Source of the DNA: Bradyrhizobium jicamae
GTDB lineage: Bacteria; Pseudomonadota; Alphaproteobacteria; Rhizobiales; Xanthobacteraceae
DNA: 64,000 nt
Reading direction: 5' to 3'
Assembly: GCF_018130695.1 (NCBI RefSeq)
Contig: NZ_JAFCJX010000007.1
Location: forward strand, 124,001-188,000
Part shown: piece after piece, positions 59,999 to 64,000 of the stretch
Layout: each line of letters opens with the position of its first letter
Position numbering within the stretch: the first letter of the stretch is position 1
Translations under genes and position numbers: made by a program
Notes under the pieces: model-generated
Databases searched by the model: none
What the model saw: the letters and a program-made list of their open reading frames with translations, nothing else
What the model was told of the DNA's origin: nothing

Positions 59999-62605
59999 TT
60001 GGGCGTGTCGACGCTCGATCTCTTCTCCGTTCCGCACTCGGATACGGCCGATCTGCTGCCGCGCCGGTTCCATGACTGGTTCGCCTCGCGCGGCTGGTCG
60101 CCGCGCGCGCACCAGCTCGCGCTGCTGGGCAAGGCGCGCGAGCAGCGCTCCGCGTTGCTGATCGCTCCGACCGGTGCCGGCAAGACGCTGGCGGGGTTCT
60201 TGCCGACGCTGGTGGAGCTGGCGGGGGAGATGCCCAAGGCTCCCTCGAGCGCGAAAGCGGTTGATGAACTGAGACAAAGCTTGGTCTCCACCGGCCGCTC
60301 CGTCCGCCGCACCGGCGGTCTCCACACGCTCTACATCTCGCCGCTCAAAGCCCTCGCGGTCGATATCGCGCGCAACCTCGAGACGCCGGTGGCCGAGATG
60401 GGGCTGCCGATCAGGATCGAGACCCGCACCGGCGATACGCCGGTGTCGCGGCGGCAGCGGCAGCGGCGCTATCCGCCGGATATCTTGCTGACCACGCCCG
60501 AGCAACTGGCGCTGCTGCTCGCCTCCGATGACGCGCCGTATCTGTTCGCCTCGCTGAAGCGCATCGTGCTCGACGAGTTGCATGCGCTGGTGACGTCGAA
60601 GCGCGGCGACCTGCTGTCGCTCGGGTTGGCGCGGCTGTGGCGGATCGCGCCGCAGGTTCGCGCCATCGGCCTCTCGGCGACGGTCGCCGAGCCCGAGCAG
60701 CTGGCGCGCTTCCTGGTGCCGCAGACGGATGGCAACAGCATCTCCGCCGACATCGTCACCGCCGGTGGTGCTGCGCCGCCCGTCGTCGAGATGCTCGACA
60801 CCAGGGAGCGGCTGCCATGGTCCGGCCACAGCGCGCGCCACGCGCTGCCCGAGGTCTATGAGCTGATCAAACGCAACAAGACCACGCTGGTGTTCGTCAA
60901 CACCCGCAGCCAGGCCGAGATGCTGTTCCAGGATCTCTGGCGCATGAACGACGATGCGCTGGCGATCGCGCTGCATCACGGCTCGCTCGATGTCGCGCAG
61001 CGCCGCAAGGTCGAGGATGCGATGGCGGCGGGAAAGTTGCGCGGCGTGGTCTGCACCTCCTCGCTCGATCTCGGTGTCGACTGGGGCGACGTCGATCTCG
61101 TCATCAATATCGGCGCGCCGAAGGGATCATCGCGCCTGATGCAAAGAATCGGCCGCGCCAATCACCGCTTTGACGAGGCCTCGCGCGCCGTGCTGGTGCC
61201 GGCCAACCGCTTCGAGGTGCTGGAGTGCCGGGTCGCGATCGACGCGATCGCCGAAAATGCCCAGGACACGCCGCCGCTGCGCACCGGCGCGCTCGACGTG
61301 CTGGCGCAGCACGTGCTCGGCTGCGCCTGCGGCGCGCCGTTTTTGTCAGACGATCTCTATGCGGAGGTGCTGACCTCGGCGCCCTATACGAATCTTGCGC
61401 GCACCGATTTCGACGATGTCGTCGACTTCGTCGCGACCGGCGGCTATGCGCTGAAAACCTACGAGCGCTTTGCGCGCATCAAGCAGGACAAGCAGGGCCG
61501 CTGGCGCGTCGCCAATCCCAAGGTCCGGCAGAGCTACCGGCTCAATGTCGGCACCATCGTCGAGGAGACCATGCTGAAGGTACGGCTGGTGCGCTCGCGC
61601 GCCGGCGGTTCCGGTTCGACCGGCGCGATCGCGCGCGGCGGCCGCATGTTAGGGGAAATCGAGGAGGCCTTCATCGAGGGCCTCGTGGTCGGCGACACCT
61701 TTGTGTTCGGCGGCGAAGTGGTGCGCTACGAGGCGCTGGTCGAAGACCAGGTCTACGTTTCCCGCGCCAACGACAAGGACGCCAAGGTGCCGTCCTATAT
61801 GGGTGGCAAGTTTCCGCTCTCGACCTATCTCGCCGAGCGCGTCCGCAAATTGCTCGACAACCGCCGTGAATGGAACGCGCTGCCCGATCAGGTCCATGAC
61901 TGGCTGTCGCTGCAGCGCCGCTTCTCCCTGGTGCCGGCGGTGCGCGAACTCCTCGTCGAAACCTTCCCGCGCGGTGGCAAGCACTATCTGGTCTGCTATC
62001 CCTTCGAGGGGCGGCTGGCGCACCAGACATTGGGTATGCTGATCACGCGCCGGCTCGAGCGCGCGCGTGCGCGCCCGCTCGGCTTCGTCGCCAATGAATA
62101 CGCGGTGGCGATCTGGGGCGTTGGCGATCTCCCCTTGATGGTCCGTCAGGGCAAGCTCGATCTCAACGCGCTGTTCGACCCCGATATGCTTGGCGACGAT
62201 CTCGAGGCGTGGCTCGCCGAATCGGCGTTGATGAAGCGCACCTTTCGGAACTGCGCCATCATCTCCGGCCTGATCGCGCGCCGCTTCACTGATGAAGAGA
62301 AGTCGCGCCGCCAGGTGCTGTTCTCGACCGACCTGATCTATGACGTCCTGCGCAAGCACCAGGCCGACCACGTGCTGCTGCGTGCCGCGCGGGCCGATGC
62401 CGCGACCGGCCTGCTCGATCTCAGGCGTCTCGGCGACATGCTGTCGCGCATCCATGGCCGAATCACCCACAAGGAACTCGACCACGTCTCGCCGCTCGCC
62501 GTCCCCGTGATGCTGGAAATCGGCCGCGAGTCAGTTTATGGCGAAGCATCCGACGAACTCCTGGCGGAAGCCGCCGAGGAGCTCGTGCGGGAGGCGACGA
62601 CATAA
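59999..62605 (+). CDS. lhr: Lhr-type DEXH-box helicase of the LPE repair cluster
   Basis: An 868-aa ATP-dependent 3'-5' helicase. Motif I APTGAGKTLAG, motif II LDELHAL (DELH), motif III LSATVAE, motif V TSSLDLGVDWGDVDLVINIG and motif VI QRIGRANH are all seen, followed by the Lhr-specific winged-helix and C-terminal domains (about 400-868). It reads as the ligase-associated DEXH helicase class. The start is uncertain (TTG 59999 or GTG 60005). It leads the rightward arm of the split LPE set, with pdeM 15 bp downstream. Confidence 0.92.
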   Translation: MGVSTLDLFSVPHSDTADLLPRRFHDWFASRGWSPRAHQLALLGKAREQRSALLIAPTGAGKTLAGFLPTLVELAGEMPKAPSSAKAVDELRQSLVSTGRSVRRTGGLHTLYISPLKALAVDIARNLETPVAEMGLPIRIETRTGDTPVSRRQRQRRYPPDILLTTPEQLALLLASDDAPYLFASLKRIVLDELHALVTSKRGDLLSLGLARLWRIAPQVRAIGLSATVAEPEQLARFLVPQTDGNSISADIVTAGGAAPPVVEMLDTRERLPWSGHSARHALPEVYELIKRNKTTLVFVNTRSQAEMLFQDLWRMNDDALAIALHHGSLDVAQRRKVEDAMAAGKLRGVVCTSSLDLGVDWGDVDLVINIGAPKGSSRLMQRIGRANHRFDEASRAVLVPANRFEVLECRVAIDAIAENAQDTPPLRTGALDVLAQHVLGCACGAPFLSDDLYAEVLTSAPYTNLARTDFDDVVDFVATGGYALKTYERFARIKQDKQGRWRVANPKVRQSYRLNVGTIVEETMLKVRLVRSRAGGSGSTGAIARGGRMLGEIEEAFIEGLVVGDTFVFGGEVVRYEALVEDQVYVSRANDKDAKVPSYMGGKFPLSTYLAERVRKLLDNRREWNALPDQVHDWLSLQRRFSLVPAVRELLVETFPRGGKHYLVCYPFEGRLAHQTLGMLITRRLERARARPLGFVANEYAVAIWGVGDLPLMVRQGKLDLNALFDPDMLGDDLEAWLAESALMKRTFRNCAIISGLIARRFTDEEKSRRQVLFSTDLIYDVLRKHQADHVLLRAARADAATGLLDLRRLGDMLSRIHGRITHKELDHVSPLAVPVMLEIGRESVYGEASDELLAEAAEELVREATT

Positions 62606-62620
62606 ACTTGGGAATGGGAC

Positions 62621-63331
62621 GTGACGGCGAGCGCGCAGGCTTCGGGAGACAGTGACGACATGCGCGTGTCCAGGGTCGCGGTGGCGGATGTGCCGTTCCT
62701 GGCCGATTTCTCCGGCGCGCTGTTCTGGGAAGCGCAGCGCCTGCTCGTCGTCTCCGACCTGCATCTGGAAAAAGGTTCGAGCTTTGCCGCGCGCGGCGTG
62801 CTGCTGCCGCCTTACGACACGGTGGCGACGCTGAGCCGTCTGGCCGCGGTGATCGCGCGCCACGATCCGCGCCAGGTGATCGCGCTCGGCGACAGTTTTC
62901 ATGATCGCGACGCCCATGCGCGGTTGTCGGAGGCGGACCGCGAGGCGCTCTCCGCGTTGCAGGTCCGCCGCAACTGGATCTGGATCTCGGGCAATCACGA
63001 TCCGGCATTGCCGTCCGATCTCGGCGGTGTGGTCGCGAGCGAAGTCGCGATCGGCCCCCTCGTGTTCCGCCACGAGCCGACGGGGGCTGCCGGCGAGATC
63101 GCCGGTCATCTGCATCCCAAGGCCCGCGTGCCGACCCGCGGCCGCTCCATCGAACGCCGCTGCTTTGCTTCCGACGGCGAGCGCGCCGTGATGCCCGCGT
63201 TCGGCGCCTACACCGGCGGCCTCAGTGTGCGTGATGCGGCGTTTGCCAGGATTTTCGGCTCGCCCGGCTTCATGGCCCATGTGCTCGGCGACAACCGCGT
63301 GCACAGCTTCATCGCGTCGCGGTGTTATTGA
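62621..63331 (+). CDS. pdeM: Ligase-associated metallophosphoesterase PdeM
   Basis: A 236-aa calcineurin-like phosphoesterase. It has VVSDLHLEKGSSFAARG (Asp-x-His), LGDSFHD, ISGNHDPALP and IAGHLHPKARV, the five metal blocks of the family. It is the Pde member of the LPE set (with helicase, ligase and exonuclease). GTG start at 62621; an internal ATG at residue 14 is an alternative. Fifteen bp after the helicase stop, so co-expressed with it. Confidence 0.92.
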   Translation: MTASAQASGDSDDMRVSRVAVADVPFLADFSGALFWEAQRLLVVSDLHLEKGSSFAARGVLLPPYDTVATLSRLAAVIARHDPRQVIALGDSFHDRDAHARLSEADREALSALQVRRNWIWISGNHDPALPSDLGGVVASEVAIGPLVFRHEPTGAAGEIAGHLHPKARVPTRGRSIERRCFASDGERAVMPAFGAYTGGLSVRDAAFARIFGSPGFMAHVLGDNRVHSFIASRCY

Positions 63332-63352
63332 GGCGAAGGCTCTCTCCTCACG

Positions 63353-63473
63353 TTGTCCTGGCGAAAGCCAGGACCCATTACCCCAAATGTAAATTGCAGC
63401 GCGACGTCGTGGCCACGATCCCTTCCACAACGACACTCGGTGGTAATGGATCCTGGCTTTCGCCAGGATGACG
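63353..63473. repeat. Inverted-repeat element (GTCCTGGCGAAAGCCAGGAC type)
   Basis: The left arm GTCCTGGCGAAAGCCAGGAC plus CCATTACC (63355-63382) and right arm GGTAATGGATCC and TGGCTTTCGCCAGGAT (63442-63472) are inverse copies around an about 60-bp centre. This resembles a known style of Bradyrhizobium miniature inverted-repeat element. It lies between pdeM and the LysR-type gene. Confidence 0.75.
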
Positions 63474-63499
63474 GCGGAGCTTGTGGTGCGTTTTAGGAC

Positions 63500-64000
63500 C
63501 TACGCCGCCTTCGCCTGCACCGTATGGCAAAACTCCGCCAGCCGCTCCGCCAGCCGCAACGTCGCCGGGCTGGCATCGGGCGCGGCGACCAGCGCCACCT
63601 CCGTCTTGTCGATCGGAGCAAAACCCTCCTTCGCGGTCAGCACGCGGTGATCGGCCAGGATCGCGATCTCCGACAGGATGCTCAGGCCCATGCCGGCCGC
63701 GATCGCGGCCTGGATGCCGGAGAGGTTCGACGATGTGTAGGCCATGTGCCAGTTGCGCCCCGCGCTCTCCAGCGCATGGATCGCGCCGGCGCGGTAGAGG
63801 CAGCCCGAGGGGAAGCCGATCAGCGGCACCGAGCCGGTGGTCGTATTGCGCGGATGGGTCTTGCTGGTCACCCAGTGCACGCGCTCCGGCCACACCGCGA
63901 TGCCGCCCTTCTCGCCGGCGGCGCGCTTGAACAGCGCAAGGTCGAGCTCGCCGCGCTCGAGGTCGCGCTTGAGGTTCATGCTCTGGTCGGCGCGGACGTC
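63500..64000 (-). CDS. LysR-type regulator, C-terminal (effector-binding) part; 5' end beyond window
   Basis: The open frame continues past the right edge of the window. The visible about 165 residues (DLERGELDLALFKRA...TTTGSVPLIGFPSG...SSNLSGIQAAIAAGMGLSIL) correspond to the LysR substrate-binding domain with its periplasmic-binding-protein-like second half; GLSILSEIAI is a typical signature. The helix-turn-helix half is not visible. Regulated genes unknown. Confidence 0.85.
   Translation of the reverse strand, partial: DVRADQSMNLKRDLERGELDLALFKRAAGEKGGIAVWPERVHWVTSKTHPRNTTTGSVPLIGFPSGCLYRAGAIHALESAGRNWHMAYTSSNLSGIQAAIAAGMGLSILSEIAILADHRVLTAKEGFAPIDKTEVALVAAPDASPATLRLAERLAEFCHTVQAKAA

Overview
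The window looks like the chromosome of a Bradyrhizobium-type alphaproteobacterium. The evidence is uniformly high GC, a class I lysyl-tRNA synthetase, a tandem-domain dCTP deaminase, an LPE-type DNA repair set (Lhr helicase, ATP ligase, exonuclease, phosphoesterase), and several families of intergenic palindromic repeats of the kind common in that genus. This assignment comes from recognising families by eye; no database was searched.

Two mobile elements with exact boundaries interrupt otherwise ordinary chromosome. The first (1198-10544) is a complete Tn7-like transposon. It has TGT...ACA ends, a 24/27 terminal inverted repeat, three TnsB-type sites at each end and a GCTGT target duplication. 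It lies 16 bp after the dcd stop codon. It carries tnsA-tnsB-tnsC-tniQ as one tightly coupled operon plus a cargo of a HEPN-like protein, a ribbon-helix-helix protein and a GSU2403-like nucleotidyltransferase. No CRISPR or cas gene is present.

The second (15975-29026) is a 13-kb island in tRNA-Gly(CCC), bounded by perfect 47-bp direct repeats. It encodes a tyrosine integrase, a MerR-like regulator with two palindromic operators, a TerS-like protein, a scaffold/protease-tail-like protein, a P2/Mu-type tail assembly chaperone with a TTTTTTC -1 frameshift site, a tape measure protein, a palindrome-rich candidate origin and a primase-C-terminus-like protein. There is no capsid, portal or large terminase gene. 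This reads as either a phage satellite that brings its own tail-length parts or a cleanly reduced prophage.

The backbone between and after these elements runs as follows. 10.7-15.8 kb holds a MATE exporter and an alkyltransferase/AraC/VOC/SRPBCC run. 29.1-34.9 kb holds an oxidoreductase operon (old yellow enzyme, DapA-like dehydratase, FMN 2-hydroxy-acid oxidase), then a P450, a LuxR-type regulator and an NTF2-like protein. 35.1-38.9 kb holds a PhaC-like hydrolase, RidA, a PHB-depolymerase-like esterase and a PAS-PAS-XRE protein. 39.3-46.4 kb holds a chemoreceptor, a flavoprotein dehydrogenase, a SCO protein and a solute-binding protein. 46.6-54.3 kb holds lysK, a class II aldolase, a Ser-less S24 repressor, pyrD, a DinF-like MATE and an RNase Z-like hydrolase. 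54.4-63.3 kb holds the LPE repair set split into two arms by a methyltransferase and an ABC solute-binding protein. A LysR-type gene runs off the right edge. The ligase gene carries an in-frame palindromic repeat.
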